Shown: positions 1-12,689, counted from the stretch's first letter. The stretch: DNA of 64,000 bases from Xestospongia bergquistia (GCA_963965975.1 OZ014421.1:315001-379000), one strand, 5' to 3'. Numbers and translations are program-made. Notes: generated from the letters alone by a model not told the origin.

Positions 1-50
1 AACATGATAGAATATAATACCACAAAATACAACAAATGACATCATATTAG
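1..50 (-). pseudogene. 3' fragment of a beta-helix membrane protein gene (cut by window edge)
   Basis: The first bases of the window match the segment at 9815-9864, which encodes the last membrane segment (FCGIIFYHVWD) of the large membrane proteins at 17-25 kb. Homology stops after about 45 bases, exactly where the fragment at 9601-9852 also loses homology. It is therefore probably the same kind of short 3' fragment, continuing off the left edge. The call rests only on comparison inside this window. Confidence 0.5.
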
Positions 51-602
51 TTTTATCCCACCTACTTTTGATACAACTATTGTTATAACAAATTTAAAAT
101 AACAGTTTACCAATTCCCACGTCTTAGTAGAGGTTCCAATGTCAGGACCAATAACCATATGTAGATATCAAATCTTTTTAATATAATATGTATTACTAAC
201 TAAAAGGTTCAATAATATCACAATTATATGTGGATATATACATGTACTGGAATGTGACAGTGTAGTATCTTCAGGTCAATTTATAGATGTAGTATTGAAC
301 TGAACAAATCACAAAGTTAAAGTATATTAGATTAATACTGCAAAGAACTGACATAATTCAATATTACAATGCTTCAGTCATTATAATAGTACTTATAAAT
401 AGGACAATGTATGAGAACAGTCAATTTCATAGTACGTAATATATACTGACAATATTGTAAGATATATAGTAATTACCAGTTTACAACTTTTGATATTAGT
501 TGATTTCTTAGTTAGTTAGTAACTTGTATGACTATAAATTGATTGAATTAATATATAGACACTGGTATTAAAAGAGATAGAGAAATATAGATGGTACAGT
601 TA
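51..602. other. Intergenic 3' flank, duplicated
   Basis: No gene seen. The stretch is nearly the same as 9866-10425, the 3' flank of the TRIM-NHL gene at 10426, and its right half is also found at 6265-6443. It is part of the large tandem duplication. Confidence 0.7.
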
Positions 603-2875
603 TTAATATTTAACTAGTCTATTGTTATATGTATCAGCTATCCACACTGATCCATTAGAAGCCACTGCTGCTCCTGTTGGATACTTGAACCCTCTTATTG
701 AGTGGATATAATTGCCATGTGGATCAAAAATAGAAAGAGAATTACTACTATAGTTTACTACAAGTGAATTACCAGTTGAATCAATAGCTATACCGCATGG
801 TCTATTAAGATGAGACTGACCATACTGACGAATATATTGACCTTCTGGAGTAAAGACAGCAACTTTGTTAGAATGATAACAAGTCACATGAAGGTAATGC
901 AAATGATCAAAGCATAGTCCACCAGGAGATAAGAACTCTTTATTACCTGATACATTACTGTCAATGTTATGTGAGAATGTTTCATCTTGATGAAATACCT
1001 GGATACGATGATTACTATAATCAGTAACATATATTCTACCATCAGGTCCAATACATATATCATAGGGATGAGAGAATTGTCCTTTACCAGATCCTTTACT
1101 ACCAAAGGTACCTAAAAACTTTCCTCCTAAAGTTAACTTGTAAATCCTATGTCCTCCATACTCTGCCACATACATTATGTCATCATTAATAGTTATACCA
1201 GTGGGATTATTAAAATGTAGATGACCAGTTCCATATGAACCAATGGTAGTCTTCTGTCTTCCATTGCTGTCATATACATATATATAGTGGTTACTAAAAC
1301 TAGTGACAAACATATCATCATTATTTGAAAAGGCTATGAACCGTGGTGTATTTATTCCAGTAATAGTCTGTACTGGGTTCTTGAGGATAGTGTAATCTCG
1401 AGTAGCAACTACAGAAAGATTGAAAGGGCTACCTTGGATAGACTGATCTTTGATAGTAAGAGAGAGCTTGTGCTGTCCTAACTGTTGTGGTGTCAAAGAG
1501 ACAAGGTAAGTACCATCACCACAATCTGTGCTATTAGCTTCAATTGGTGTCCCTTTCTCTTCAACTGGAACAAACCTACCACTCACTATTGCACCTCCTT
1601 TAGATAACTCCTTCCCTTTACTATCTCTAGATATTATTCTAATAGTTGATTCTTTGTCAACTAAAACATCATTGAAAGGTACCACTGCTGTTGTATTATT
1701 AGGAGATATCTCATTAAATGTAATGTCCACATTTGCTATCTTTGTAGCTACTTCATCTGTATTAATATCTACTGATATAGTTGGTGACTCACATACTTCA
1801 AAAGAGGTCTTAGAGAACTCTTGTTGTAGTTGGTTTGCTCTGGTCTGTAGTGTGTGAGCAACTGATAGTAACTCAACATCATTGTACTCTCCTATAGCAC
1901 TGGTTACAAGACTCTCACAGTAAGTCATTGTATCCAAGAGATGGTGAATCCCTTCCAATTGAAGAGAGAGACAAGCTTCTTTACTGTTAGCTACCTCATT
2001 ACTCTGAGCTAATAGAGCCTCTTCACGTTCATGTAAAAGTTGATGAAGAGTGGCAAAGTTTTGATGTATGATTGTATCTATCTCATTTTTACGAGCATTG
2101 ATCTTCTCCTTCATTTCTTCTCCTGATATCAAGACTTTCTTAAGTTGTTGTTGAGCTACTTGGAAACCTTGTATGCTCTCATGAACTGTTGCTTTATTGC
2201 TGTCTACCTGTTTACTTACCTCAGTAACAGGATGGTCCTTGTGGTTGATGATGGTACATTTGATACATACTGGGATAATACATTGTTGGCAATAAAAGTC
2301 AAGTTGCTGGTCATTGTGATCTTGACAGGTATGGATAAAAGATGGAATTAATTTAGTTAACTTATCTTGGGACATAGCATGAGCATCTTCCAGAGTGAAA
2401 GAAGAGTGTGTGCGAGAAGAACGAACTATTTGATGAGCATCCCAACATCGTTTACAAAGAAAGTCTGTACATTCAGTACAATATGCTATTGAAGTATTCT
2501 CACTACATGAGTCACATGAAGGAGGAGGATTAGAAGTAATCTTATGAAGAGTCTCACCTTGTTTGTTGACAAGATGAAGATTACGTGGGAGAGAAGTAAC
2601 TCCACCATTAGGTAGTGGTGTGGTCTGGTGACAAAAGGGACAAGTGATGGAGTTAATTCCAGTACTTTCAGTGATAAGAGACTGGATACATTGAGTACAG
2701 AAGGAGTGACAACAAGACAGCATACGAGGATCATGATAAGGTTGACTACATTTTAGACAACAAGTAGAACTCAAATTAGTCTAAGTATGTAGACAGTCAT
2801 ATCAAATCCTATCAATAATATACTACTTACATGTTTAAGAGGTCCACTAGCAGTATTACTACTAGTACAAGACAT
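603..2875 (-). CDS. TRIM2/3/71-like RING, B-box, filamin, NHL protein (copy A)
   Basis: Two exons: 2831-2875 (MSCTSSNTASGPLKH) and 603-2780, joined across a 50-nt GT-AG intron, giving about 740 aa. The large exon alone has only a TTG at its front, so the short upstream exon supplies the ATG; all five paralogs share it. Order of domains: RING with its Cys/His ladder (about 22-67), two B-boxes (about 100-140 and 165-205, with NHKDHP), coiled coil (215-330), filamin repeat (365-470, ending GSPF) and six NHL blades to the end (for example DGRIYVTDYSNHRI). The family acts as RING-type E3 ubiquitin ligases and RNA or protein binders in the cytoplasm; the target here is unknown. First of five tandem copies, intact. 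Ubiquitin-ligase activity is inferred from the RING only. Confidence 0.92.
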
Positions 2876-2942
2876 TACTAAATTCAAATCGGAAGGATTG
2901 GCAGAACAGGAGAGAAGTAGATGACAAGAAGACAACCAAGAT

Positions 2943-2967
2943 CACATGATAGTTATGATAATAACTA
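2943..2967 (-). promoter_or_regulatory. Shared upstream element (E-box plus ATAGTTAT)
   Basis: The string CACATGATAGTTATGATAAT lies about 70 bp before the ATG of copy A. Close matches stand at 75-86 bp before the other four TRIM-NHL genes (5917, 8789, 12774 and 16430) and upstream of the beta-helix genes (20888 and 26046). The core is an E-box (CATGTG or CACATG) followed by an AT-rich part. Its function is not shown by sequence; position and repetition suggest a promoter element. Confidence 0.45.
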
Positions 2968-2972
2968 GTTAC

Positions 2973-3025
2973 TAGTCTATCGTAGCCAGCCCCTCCTTTT
3001 ATCGGGAAAGGAGGGGCTTAGACTA
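2973..3025. repeat. Hairpin repeat, MITE-end-like
   Basis: Inverted repeat with arms AGCCCCTCCTTT and AAAGGAGGGGCT, and outer TAGTCTA/TAGACTA. The same element is at 12994-13046, where the outer part reads AGTCTCGCGTAGCCAG, a form I associate with miniature inverted-repeat elements. It marks the start of a duplicated noncoding block. Confidence 0.5.
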
Positions 3026-3169
3026 TATATACACACACTGTATTTCTAGTCTTTGCGTCATTTATATAAAAATACACTATTTAGTTTCTCAATATCAGTG
3101 TTAATAACACTGTATTAGCCGTAGAACAGTCCCAAGAATATGGATACAAGGGTCAGAAAAAAAGCAATT

Positions 3170-3330
3170 TAGATTTTTAATTCCTAAATCAATGATATGA
3201 GAGAAAGTCTCATAATAATGAAATATTTGGACATGTTTATTACAATTGTCAGCAACATATACCCTACTATTAAGACCAAACCTATCCTATGGCCAGGTAT
3301 TATAGAATTGTCCTTTTATTGTTAAAATAG
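3170..3330 (-). pseudogene. Relic of an NHL-repeat coding region
   Basis: This noncoding stretch resembles the NHL-coding part of the neighbouring TRIM genes on the same strand: it keeps the series agaaagtctcataat, gaaatatttggacatg, cagcaacatatacc and gaattgtcctttt, but is no longer open. The same relic, equally decayed, lies at 13205-13365, so decay came before the block was duplicated. It probably marks a lost sixth TRIM-NHL gene. Confidence 0.5.
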
Positions 3331-4192
3331 CTTTATATTTACTATTAAAAAATGTTATATATCCTAAAATGTACATTTGCAATTATAGCTATCATGATGT
3401 AGCAAAGATCAAACATAATAAGTTCATTCATTATATAGTTTATCAATAGATATGGAAGTTGACAAACAGATGATAATTCAACATAAAATAAAATTTATAT
3501 GTGACTTGATTTGCAAAAAAGGACCACTAGAATAGTAATACATATATAACAGCTCTATGTATACAAAACTATTCTTTTAAATGTCTTAACAAGTTTTTTC
3601 CACAAATCAAGTTATAAATGTTTTGACAGAAGTGGTCCCTAAATCAGATCACATATTCTGATATACTTGTACAATCCCATAGAGATTAGTGTATATTATA
3701 TGTAGTAATAATACATATACACTCATAACACTATGTAATAATTTTATATATACTTTTGGTATATAGTGAAAGCATTTATAGTGTTATTTATATACTAACA
3801 CAACACATGTAGTATAAAATCAATACTCATTCCATTATTTATTAAACATAATTTATAATTAAAGCAAAATCTTAAAAGCTACTCTTTCATTTCCAATGCA
3901 CATTATTAGGCGAAAATAAACAAGATTAAACATGGTGTTAACCAATATGTCCAGTCACTGGTCAAATACAATATGAAGTTATGAAGCATATATGCAATGA
4001 TCATATACTGTGTATACATATGCAATGATAATTATTCACATTTTACACATATTCTTCTTGTAGCACTAAGTTCACCAGTACAGATCAAACTTGAGTTAAT
4101 TGTTAAATTAGTTTATTTATAATTCACACTAAATAAAACCATTCAATGTTATGTTTATGCTTCCTCAGTAATAACATGTGAATTGACTGTTT
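3331..4192. other. Intergenic, duplicated, no gene seen
   Basis: AT-rich sequence nearly identical to 13366-14119 apart from small gaps. No open frame, RNA gene or clear regulatory site was seen. Confidence 0.6.
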
Positions 4193-5842
4193 TCAATACT
4201 TAACTATTCTATTACTGGATTTTTCAGTTACCCAAATTGATCCATTAGAAGCCACTGCTACTCCTATTGGAGTATTGAGCCCTCCTATTGAGTGTATATA
4301 CTTGCCATTGTGATCAAAAATAGAAAAAGAATTGCCTCTATAGTTTACAACAAGTGAATTACCAGTTGAATCAATAGCTATACCATGAGGTCTCAGAAAA
4401 TGGCCATATTGACGACTCATTTGACCTTCTAGAGTGACAACAATAACAGTGTTAGATGATTCATCAGTTACATGAAGATGACCAGAAGGATCAAAGGAAA
4501 GACCAATAGGATGAAGTGTTCCAATACCTAATTCTCTACTACTAATGATATGAGAAAAGGTTTCATCTTGATGATATATTACAATACATTGATTACCATA
4601 GTCAGCAACATACATTCTATTATTAGGATCAATACATATATCATAAGGATTTGAAAATTGTGCATGCCCTCCTCTGATGCCAAAATAACCTAAGAAATCT
4701 CCACCTAAAGTAAACTTAGAAACTTTATTTCCAATATGTTCTGTCACATACATTATCCCTCCATTGATAGCTATTTTTAAAGAACTCTTGTTGTAGTTGG
4801 TTTGCTCTGGTCTGTAGCGTGTGAGCAACTGATACTAACTCAACATCATTGTACTCTCCTACAGCACTCGTTACAATACTCTCACAGTAAGTCATTGTAT
4901 CCAAGAGATGGTGGATCCCTTCTAATTGAAGAGAGAGATGAGCTTCTTTAGCATTAGCTACCTCACTATTCTGAGCTAACAAAGCCTCCTCATGTTCATG
5001 TAAAAGTTTTTGAAGAGTGGCAAAGTTTTGACGTATGATTGTATCTATCTCATTTTTATGAGCTTTAATCTTCTCCTTTATCTCTTCTCCTGATATTAAG
5101 ACTTTCTTAAGCTGTTGTTGAGCTACTTGGAAACCTTGTATGCTCTCATGTACTGTTACCTTATTGATGTCTACCTGTTTACTTACCTCAATAACAGGAT
5201 GGTCCTTGTGATTGATGATGGTACATTTGACACATACAGGAATAATACATTGTTGGCAATAAAAGTCAAGTTGCTGGTCAGAGTGATCTTGACAGATATG
5301 GGCAAAAGGTGGAATTAATTTATCAATATTGTCTTGGGACATACAGCAAATTTCTTCAAGAGTGAACGAAGAGTGTGTACGAGACATTCGAAGTTTTTTG
5401 TGTGCATCCCAACATTGCTTACAGAGGAGATCTCTACATTCAGTGCAGTATGCTATTGAAGTATCCTCACTACATGAGTCACATGGAGGAGGAGGATTAG
5501 AGGTGATCTTGCTAAGGATGTGACTTTGCTTGCTAATGAGACAAAGATTATAAGGGAGAGAGGTAACTCTTCCTTTAGGTACTGGTGTGGTCTGGTGACA
5601 AGAGGGACAAGTGAGGGTGCTAGTCCCAGTATCTTCAGTGATAAGAGACTGGATACATTGAGTACAGAAGGAGTGACAACAAGACAGCATACGAGGATCA
5701 CGATAAGGTTGATTACATTTTAGACAACAAGTAGAATTCAAATTAGACTAAGTATGTAGACAGTCATATTAAATCCTATCAATAATATACTACTTAGATG
5801 TTTAAGAGGTCCACTAGCAGTACTACTACTAGTACAAGACAT
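4193..5842 (-). pseudogene. Broken TRIM-NHL gene (copy B)
   Basis: This is the sister of copy E (14120-16356). Its RING, B-boxes and coiled coil (4790-5747) and its last NHL blades (4193-4780) are well kept. The end of the coiled coil, the whole filamin repeat and the first NHL part, about 600 bp in copy E, are missing at about 4780, and the two halves are in different frames. In addition, the splice donor of the 45-nt first exon (5798-5842) reads CT in place of GT (at 5797), unlike the other four copies. Both changes argue for a dead gene. A short RING/B-box/coiled-coil product ending with 17 or so new residues could still be made from another start, so a truncated protein is not excluded. 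Confidence 0.8.
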
Positions 5843-5977
5843 TACTGAAATTCAAATTGGAAGGGTTGGCAGAACAGGAGAGAAGTAGATGACAAGAAGT
5901 CTATGGAAACCACCTGATCATGTGATAGTTATGATAATAACATAATTGGTTTAATCATGGTTATAAAGGTTTCATGC

Positions 5978-6117
5978 AATTATTTGATGTAAATTGAAAG
6001 CAAATATCTACTGCTTTGATTACTAATACACTATCAAATAGAATGTTTATGTTAACAGTAAACTGTTTACATTAATAATCAAAACAACATATGATATTTG
6101 CTTTACATCAAATAATT
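5978..6117. repeat. MITE-like hairpin with AATTATTTGATG ends
   Basis: A 140-bp imperfect palindrome. The left arm starts AATTATTTGATGTAAA and the right arm ends TTTACATCAAATAATT, with matching inner sequence around GCAAATATC. A second copy starts at 16493 (right end damaged), a right half lies at 16749-16812, and a longer relative with the same ends is at 40739-40988. No coding capacity. Confidence 0.6.
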
Positions 6118-6443
6118 AGTTATATTTGCATAATCATCAACTCAATTTTATGTTGTACTATCACTTGTCTACTACTAGAGAATGTTTTGAGTCATGACCA
6201 ATCCACATGAAGGTAGATATGTAGAGGTAATCTTATGAACAATATTACTATAAAATATCCTTTATTATTATAGTATGTAATATATACTGACAATATTGTA
6301 AGATATATAGTAATTACCAGTTTACAACTTTTGATATTAGTTGATTTCTTAGTTTTTTAGTAACTTGTATGACTATAAATTGATTGAATTATTATATACA
6401 CACTGGTATTGAAGGAGATAGAGAAACATAGATAGTACAGTTA
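6118..6443. other. Intergenic, 3' flank of copy C
   Basis: No gene seen. From about 6270 on it matches the 3' flanks of copies A (430-602) and D (10255-10425). Confidence 0.6.
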
Positions 6444-8705
6444 TCAATATTTAACTAGTCTATTGTTATCTCTATCAGCTACCCACACTGATCCATTGGA
6501 AGCCATTGCTACTCCTACTGGACAATTAAATCCTCCTATTGAGTGGATATACTTGCCATCTGGATCAAAAATAGAAAAAGAATTTCCTCTATTGTTTGCT
6601 ACAAGTGAATTACCAGCTGAATCAATAGCTATACCATGTGGTTCATTAAGATGAGACTGACCATACTGACGAATATATTGACCTTCTGAAGTGAAGACAA
6701 TGACTATGTTAGAACAATTACAAGTCACATGAAGGTAATCCAAATGATCAAAGCATAGGCCAACAGGACCTGAAAACTCTTTATTACCTGATACAATGTT
6801 ATGTGAGAATGTTTCATCTTGATGAAATACCTTGATACAATAATTACCATAATCAGCAACATATATTCTACCATCAGGTCCAATACATATACCCCAGAAA
6901 GAAGAGAATTGTCCTTTTCCAGATCCTTTACTACCAAAGGTACCCAAAAAGTTTCCTCCTAAAGTTAATTTGTGAATCCTACGTCCTCCATTCTCTGCCA
7001 CATACATTATGTCTCCATTAATAGCTACTCCGATGGGATTAGTAAACTGTAGAGGACCAGTTCCCTTTGAACCAATGGTAGTCTTCTGTCTTCCATTGCT
7101 GTCATATACATATATACAGTGGTTATTACAACTAGTGACAAACATATCACCATTATTTGAAAAAGCTATAAACCGTGGCTTATTTACCCCAGTAATAGTC
7201 TGTACTGGATTCTTGAGGATAGTGTAATCTCGAGTAGCAACTACAGAAATATTGAAAGGGCTACCTTGGATAGACTGATCTTTGATAGTAAGAGAGAGCT
7301 TGTGTTGTCCTAACTGTTGTGGTGTCAAAGAGACAAGGTAAGTACCATCACCACAATCTGTGCTCTTAGCTTCAATTGGTCTCCCTTTCTCTTCAACTGG
7401 AACAAACCTACCACTCACTATTGCACCTCCTTTAGATAACTCCTTCCCTTTACTATCTCTAGATACTACTTTAACATTTAATTCTTTTTCTATACCAACA
7501 CTTCGAGGTACCACTGCTGTTGTATTATTAGGAGATATCTCATTAAATGTAATGTCTACATTTGCTATCTTTGTAGCTAGTTCATCTGTATTAATATCTA
7601 CTGATATAGTTGGTGACTCACATACTTCAAGAGAGGTCTCAGAGAACTCTTGTTGTAGTTGGTTTGCTCTGGTCTGTAGTGTGTGAGCAACTGATAGTAA
7701 CTCAACATCATTGTGCTCTCCTACAGCACTAGTTACAAGACTTTCACAGTAAGTCATTGTGTCCAAGAGATGTTGGATCCCTTCCAATTGGAGAGAGAGA
7801 CGAGCTTCTTTAGTATTAGCTACCTCACTATTCTGAGCTAACAAAGCCTCCTCACGTTCATGTAAAAGTTGTTGAAGAGTGGCAAAGTTTTGATGTATGA
7901 TTGTATCTATCTCAATTTTACGACCTTTGATCTTCTCCTTCATCTCTTCTCCTGATATAAAGACTTTCTTAAGCTGTTGTTGAGCTACTTGGAAACCTTC
8001 TATACTCTCATAAACTGTTGCCTTATTGCTGTCTACCTGTTTACTTACTTCAGTAACAGGATGGTCTTTGTGGTTGATGATGGTACACTTGACACATACA
8101 GGAATGATACATTGTTGACAATAAAAATCAAGTTGTTGGTCAGTGTGATCTTGACAGGTATGGATAAAAGGTGGAATTAATTTAGTTAACTTATCTTGGG
8201 ACATAGCATGAGCATCTTCCAGAGTGAAAGAAGAGTGTGTACGAGAAGACCGAACCCTTTGATGAGCATTCCAACATTCCTTACAGAGGAGATCTTTACA
8301 TTCAGTACAATATGCTACTGAAATATCCTCACTACATGAGTCACATGAAGGAGGAGGGTTAGATGTAATCTTATGAAGAGTGTCACCTTGTTTGTTGATA
8401 AGATGAAGATTACGTGGGAGAGAGGTAACTCCACCTTTAGGTACTGGTGTGGTCTGGTGACAAAAGGGACAAGAGAGGGTTTTAGCCCCAGTACCTTCAT
8501 TGATAAGAGACTGGATACATTGAGTACAGAAGGAGTGACAACAAGACAACATACGAGGATCATGATAAGGTTGACTACATTTTAGACAACAAGTAGAACT
8601 CAAATTAACCTAAGTGTGTAGACAGTCATATTTAAATCCTATCAATAATATACTACTTACATGTTTAAGAGGTCTACTAGCAGTACTACTACTAGTACAA
8701 GACAT
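6444..8705 (-). CDS. TRIM2/3/71-like RING, B-box, filamin, NHL protein (copy C)
   Basis: Exons 8661-8705 (MSCTSSSTASRPLKH) and 6444-8609, intron 51 nt, about 736 aa. Domain order is as in copy A: RING (CCLKCSQPYHDP onward), two B-boxes, coiled coil, filamin repeat and six NHL blades ending DRDNNRLVKY. Closest by eye to copies A and D through the filamin and NHL parts, with changes concentrated in the loops of the NHL blades (for example GGRRIHKL, NYCIKVFH), the face that usually binds ligand. Intact. Its upstream region (8706-8930) is shared with copy D, including a decayed extra first exon. Confidence 0.92.
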
Positions 8706-8887
8706 TACTGAAGTATCAATTTAAAGATAATAAATCAAGAACAGGTCAGAAATAGAAGACACAGGTCAGACTTAAGGTCAGGAGATGAGATCATGTGATA
8801 GTTATGATAATAACATCATAAACTATTTAGTTATACAATTGATCAAATAATAAGACAATGAAATAAGTTGTATTAGTAGTACAAATA

Positions 8888-8921
8888 GTCCACTACCAGT
8901 ACTACTACTAGTACAAGATAT
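8888..8921 (-). pseudogene. Decayed extra first exon upstream of copy C
   Basis: On the minus strand this resembles the 45-nt TRIM first exon (TGTACTAGTAGTAGTACTGG) but its start codon is ATA and it lacks the splice donor. The matching copy upstream of D (12871-12904) keeps the ATG but also lacks the donor. It indicates an older promoter and first-exon duplication. Confidence 0.5.
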
Positions 8922-9334
8922 TGTTGAAATAAATTTTAAAGGCAACAAAAGAGGACAATTCAATTGATGTAATAGAAGGAAGACCACATCATGTGATATG
9001 TTATAATTATATTATTAAGGTTTCCATTTTTATAGTATTCTTTCACTATATTGTGTACTTCCACTTTGTATTTTATAGTTCAATCTCTTTTAGTATAATG
9101 ATATCTTGGACTAAATTATTGGTAACCAAATCACTTGAATTTTTATGAAGTTAGCTATATAGGTCTTTGCTAAGTAGAACAATTGATTGTCCTCAGAAAT
9201 AATATTAAAATGACGTTGATATATTCCATTGAAAGAAAACATATGAATTCAAATGTAAAACATTATCTGACACTACTCATTAAACTATTATTGTAATGTA
9301 CTACATAAGACATGTTAATAATAAGTCAATACAA
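8922..9334. other. Intergenic, no gene seen
   Basis: AT-rich. The part after about 9255 matches 17060-17130, the downstream flank of the beta-helix gene at 17163. A CATCATGTGATATGTTATAA string at 8985 resembles the shared upstream element. Confidence 0.5.
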
Positions 9335-9571
9335 ATTCACTGTAAAAATTAATATGTCATTTTAACAACTAATTTGTAGTTTACATGTATAGATTACTAT
9401 GGAATGTAGAATTCTTGAGAATTGCTCACTACGTAATTTGTTGGTATGTTGTACTTGTACATACTAACAAATTATACAATGAGTAATTCACATAAATTCT
9501 ACATTCCATAGTAATCTATCAATGTAAACTACAAATTAGTTGTTAAAATGACATTAATTTTTATAGTGAAT
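9335..9571. repeat. Foldback (MITE-like) element, 237 bp
   Basis: Two arms of about 110 bp pair almost fully: ATTCACTGTAAAAATTAAT at the left and ATTAATTTTTATAGTGAAT at the right, around a short loop near 9455. The paralogous flank at about 17131 runs directly from GTCAATACAA to TGACATATAG without it, so this is an insertion after the duplication. No coding capacity. The family cannot be named from sequence alone. Confidence 0.75.
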
Positions 9572-9600
9572 GACTTATAGTCAGTACTATGTAGTAGAAA

Positions 9601-9852
9601 TCAATGTTTGTCATTTTTATTGAACAGTAGTGTTTCTTGTCTCATTTCTACTGATACAACTGATACTGAAGTTGTATTACATACAACAGCAGGAGATCCT
9701 GGACTTGATGGAGGACCTTCAATATCATTAAATTGAGAAAATGGTGGAAACTTCTTGAATATCTTCCTGACTTTTACTATTAGTTGTTGTGAATTAGACT
9801 TTAACAGATGATCCCAAACATGATAGAATATAATACCACAGAATACAACTAA
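9601..9852 (-). pseudogene. 3' fragment of a beta-helix membrane protein gene
   Basis: Encodes about 83 residues matching the last membrane segment and cytoplasmic tail of the protein at 17163-20771 (LVVFCGIIFYHVWD ... FPPFSQFNDIE ... VVCNTTSVSVVSVEMR). Homology ends sharply at about 9852, in the membrane segment, so the ectodomain and the other membrane helices are absent. The remaining frame is open and very like the parent, which suggests a recent partial duplication; it lacks a signal peptide and most likely makes nothing. Confidence 0.8.
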
Positions 9853-10425
9853 TGACATCATATCAGTTTTATCCCACCTACTTTTGATACAGCTATTGTT
9901 GTAACAAATTTAATATAACAGTTTACCAATTCCCACGTCTTAGTAGAGGTTCCAATGTCAGGATCAATAACCATATGTAGATATGAAATATTTTAATATA
10001 ATATGTATCACTAACTAAAAGGTTCAATCATATTACAACTATATGTGTATATATACATGTACTGGAATGTGCCAGTGTAGTTTCTTCAGGTCAATTTATA
10101 GATGTAGTATTGTAGTATTGAACTGCACAAATCACAAAGTTAAAATAGATTAGATTAATACTGCAAAGAACTGACATAATTCAATATTACATTGATTCAG
10201 TCGCTATAATAGTACTTATAAATAGGACAATGTATGAGAACAGTCAATTTCATAGTATGTAATATATACTGACAATATTGTAAGATATATAGTAATTACC
10301 AGTTTACAACTTTTGATATTAGTTGATTTCTTAGCTAGTTAGTAACTTGTATGACTATAAATTGATTGAATTAATATATAGACACTGGTATTGAAAGAGA
10401 TAGAGAAATATAGATAGTACAGTTA
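9853..10425. other. Intergenic 3' flank of copy D, duplicated
   Basis: Nearly the same as 38-602. No gene seen. Confidence 0.65.
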
Positions 10426-12689
10426 TTAATATTTAACTAGTCTATTGTTATTTGTATCAGCTACCCACACTGATCCATTGGAAGCCACTGCTACTCCTAT
10501 TGGAAATTTGAACCCTCCTATTGAGTGGATATAATTGCAATGTGGATCAAAAATAGAAAGAGAATTTCCACCATAGTTTACCACAAGTGAATTACCAGCT
10601 AAATCAATAGCTATACCATATGGTCCATTAAGGTAAGACTGACCATACTGACGAATATATTGACCTTCTGGAGTGAGGACGGTGACTATGTTAGAATGAT
10701 GACAAGTCACATGAAGGTAATCCAAATGATCAAAGCATAGGCCAACAGGATATGAAAACTCTTTATTACCTGATACATTACTGTCAATGTTATGTGAGAA
10801 TGTTTCATCTTGATGAAATACCTGGATACGATGATTATAATTATCAGCAACATATATTCTACCATCAGGTCCAATACATATATCCCGGGGATGACAGAAT
10901 TGTCCTTTACCAGACCCTTTACTACCAAAGGTACCCAAAAAGTTTCCTCCTAAAGTTAATTTGTGAATCCTATGTCCTCCATTCTCTACCACATACATTA
11001 TGTCTCCATTAATAGCTATTCCAATGGGATTAGTAAACTGTACAGGACCAGTTCCTTTTGAACCAATGGTAGTCTTCTGTCTTCCATTGCTGTCATATAC
11101 ATATATACAGTGGTTACCACAACTAGTGACAAACATATCAGCATTATTTGAAAAGGCTATGAACCATGGATTACTTATCCCAGTAATAGTTTGTGCTGGG
11201 TTCTTGATAGTAATATAATCTCGAGAAGCAACTACTTTAAAGGGACTACTTTGGATAGACTGACCTTTGATAGTAAGATAGAATTTATGTTCACCTAATT
11301 GCTGTGGTGTCAAGGAGACAAGGTAAGTACCATCACCACAATCTGTGCTCTTAGCTTCAATTGATCTCCCTTTCTCTCCCACTGGAACAAACCTACCACT
11401 CACTATTGCACCTCCTTTAGATAACTCCTTCCCTTTTTCATCTTTTGATACTACTTTAATCTTTAATTCTTTACCTACTGCAAAACCAAAAGGCATCACC
11501 GCTGTTGTATTATTAGGAGATATCTCATTAAATGTAATGTCTACATTTGCTATCTTTGTAGCTAGTTCATCTGTATTAATATCTACAGATATAGTTGGTG
11601 ACTCACATATTTCAAGAGATGTCTTAGAGAACTCTTGTTGTAGTTGGTTCGCTCTGGTCTGTAGTGTGTGAGCAACTAATAGTAACTCAATGTCATTGTA
11701 CTCTCCTACAGCATTGGTTACAAGACTCTCACAGTAAGTCATTGTATCCAAGAGATGGTGAATCCCTTCCAATTGAAGAGAGAGACGAGCTTCTTTAGTA
11801 TTAGCTACCTCACTACTCTGAGCTAACAAAGCCTCCTCACGCTCATGTAAAAGTTGTTGAAGAGTGGCAAATGTTTGATGTATGATTGTATCTATCTCAT
11901 TTTTACGAGCATTGATCTTCTCCTTCATCTCTTCTCCTGATATCAGGACTTTCTTAAGTTGTTGTTGAGCTACTTGGAAACCTTTTATGCTCTCACGAAC
12001 TGTTGCCTTATTGATGTCTACCTGTTTACTTACCTCAATAACAGGATGGTCCTTGTGGTTGATGATGGTACATTCAATGCATATTGAAATAATACATTGT
12101 TGACAATAGTACTTTAGTTGTTGGTCAGTGTGATCTCGACAGGTATCGATAAAAGATGGAATTAGTTTAATTAGCTTGTCTTGAGACATAGCATGAGCTT
12201 CTTCCAGAAAGAAAGAAGAGTGTGTACGAGAAGAACGAACTCTTTGATGAGCATTCCAACATTCCTTACAGAGGAGATCTGTACATTCAGTACAATATGC
12301 TATTGAAGTATTCTCACTACATGAATCACATGGAGGAGGAGGGTGAGAGGTGATTTTGCTAAGAATATCAGCTTGTTGATTGATAAGATGAAGGTTACGT
12401 GGGAGAGAGGTAACTCCACCTTTATATACTGGTGTTGTCTGGTGACAAGAGGGACAAGTGAGGGAGTTAGTTCCAATACCTTCATTGATAAGAGACTGGA
12501 TACATTGAATACAGAAGGAGTGACAACAAGACAGCATACGAGGATCATGATAAGGTTGACTACATTTTAGACAACAAGTAGAACTCAAATTAGCCTAAGT
12601 ATGTAGACAGTCATATCAAATCCTATTAATAATATACTACTTACATGTTTAAGAGGTCCACTAGCAGCACTAGAACTAGTACAAGACAT
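10426..12689 (-). CDS. TRIM2/3/71-like RING, B-box, filamin, NHL protein (copy D)
   Basis: Exons 12645-12689 (MSCTSSSAASGPLKH) and 10426-12594, 50-nt intron, about 737 aa. RING, two B-boxes, coiled coil, filamin repeat and six NHL blades are all present (for example NPIGIAINGDIMYVVENGG). It occupies the same place in its block as copy A does in the left block, so A and D are the duplicated pair. Small differences: the second B-box reads CIISICIECTIINHKDHP, and the filamin repeat is shorter before the first NHL blade (SSPFKVVAS). Intact; expected to act as a cytoplasmic E3 ligase or adaptor like its family. Confidence 0.92.

Noticed and set aside
1528-1857. Plus-strand open frame of 109 codons inside copy A (also at 7360 and 11345)
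   Set aside because: Lies opposite the filamin-coding part of the TRIM-NHL genes; it recurs only because those genes are paralogs.
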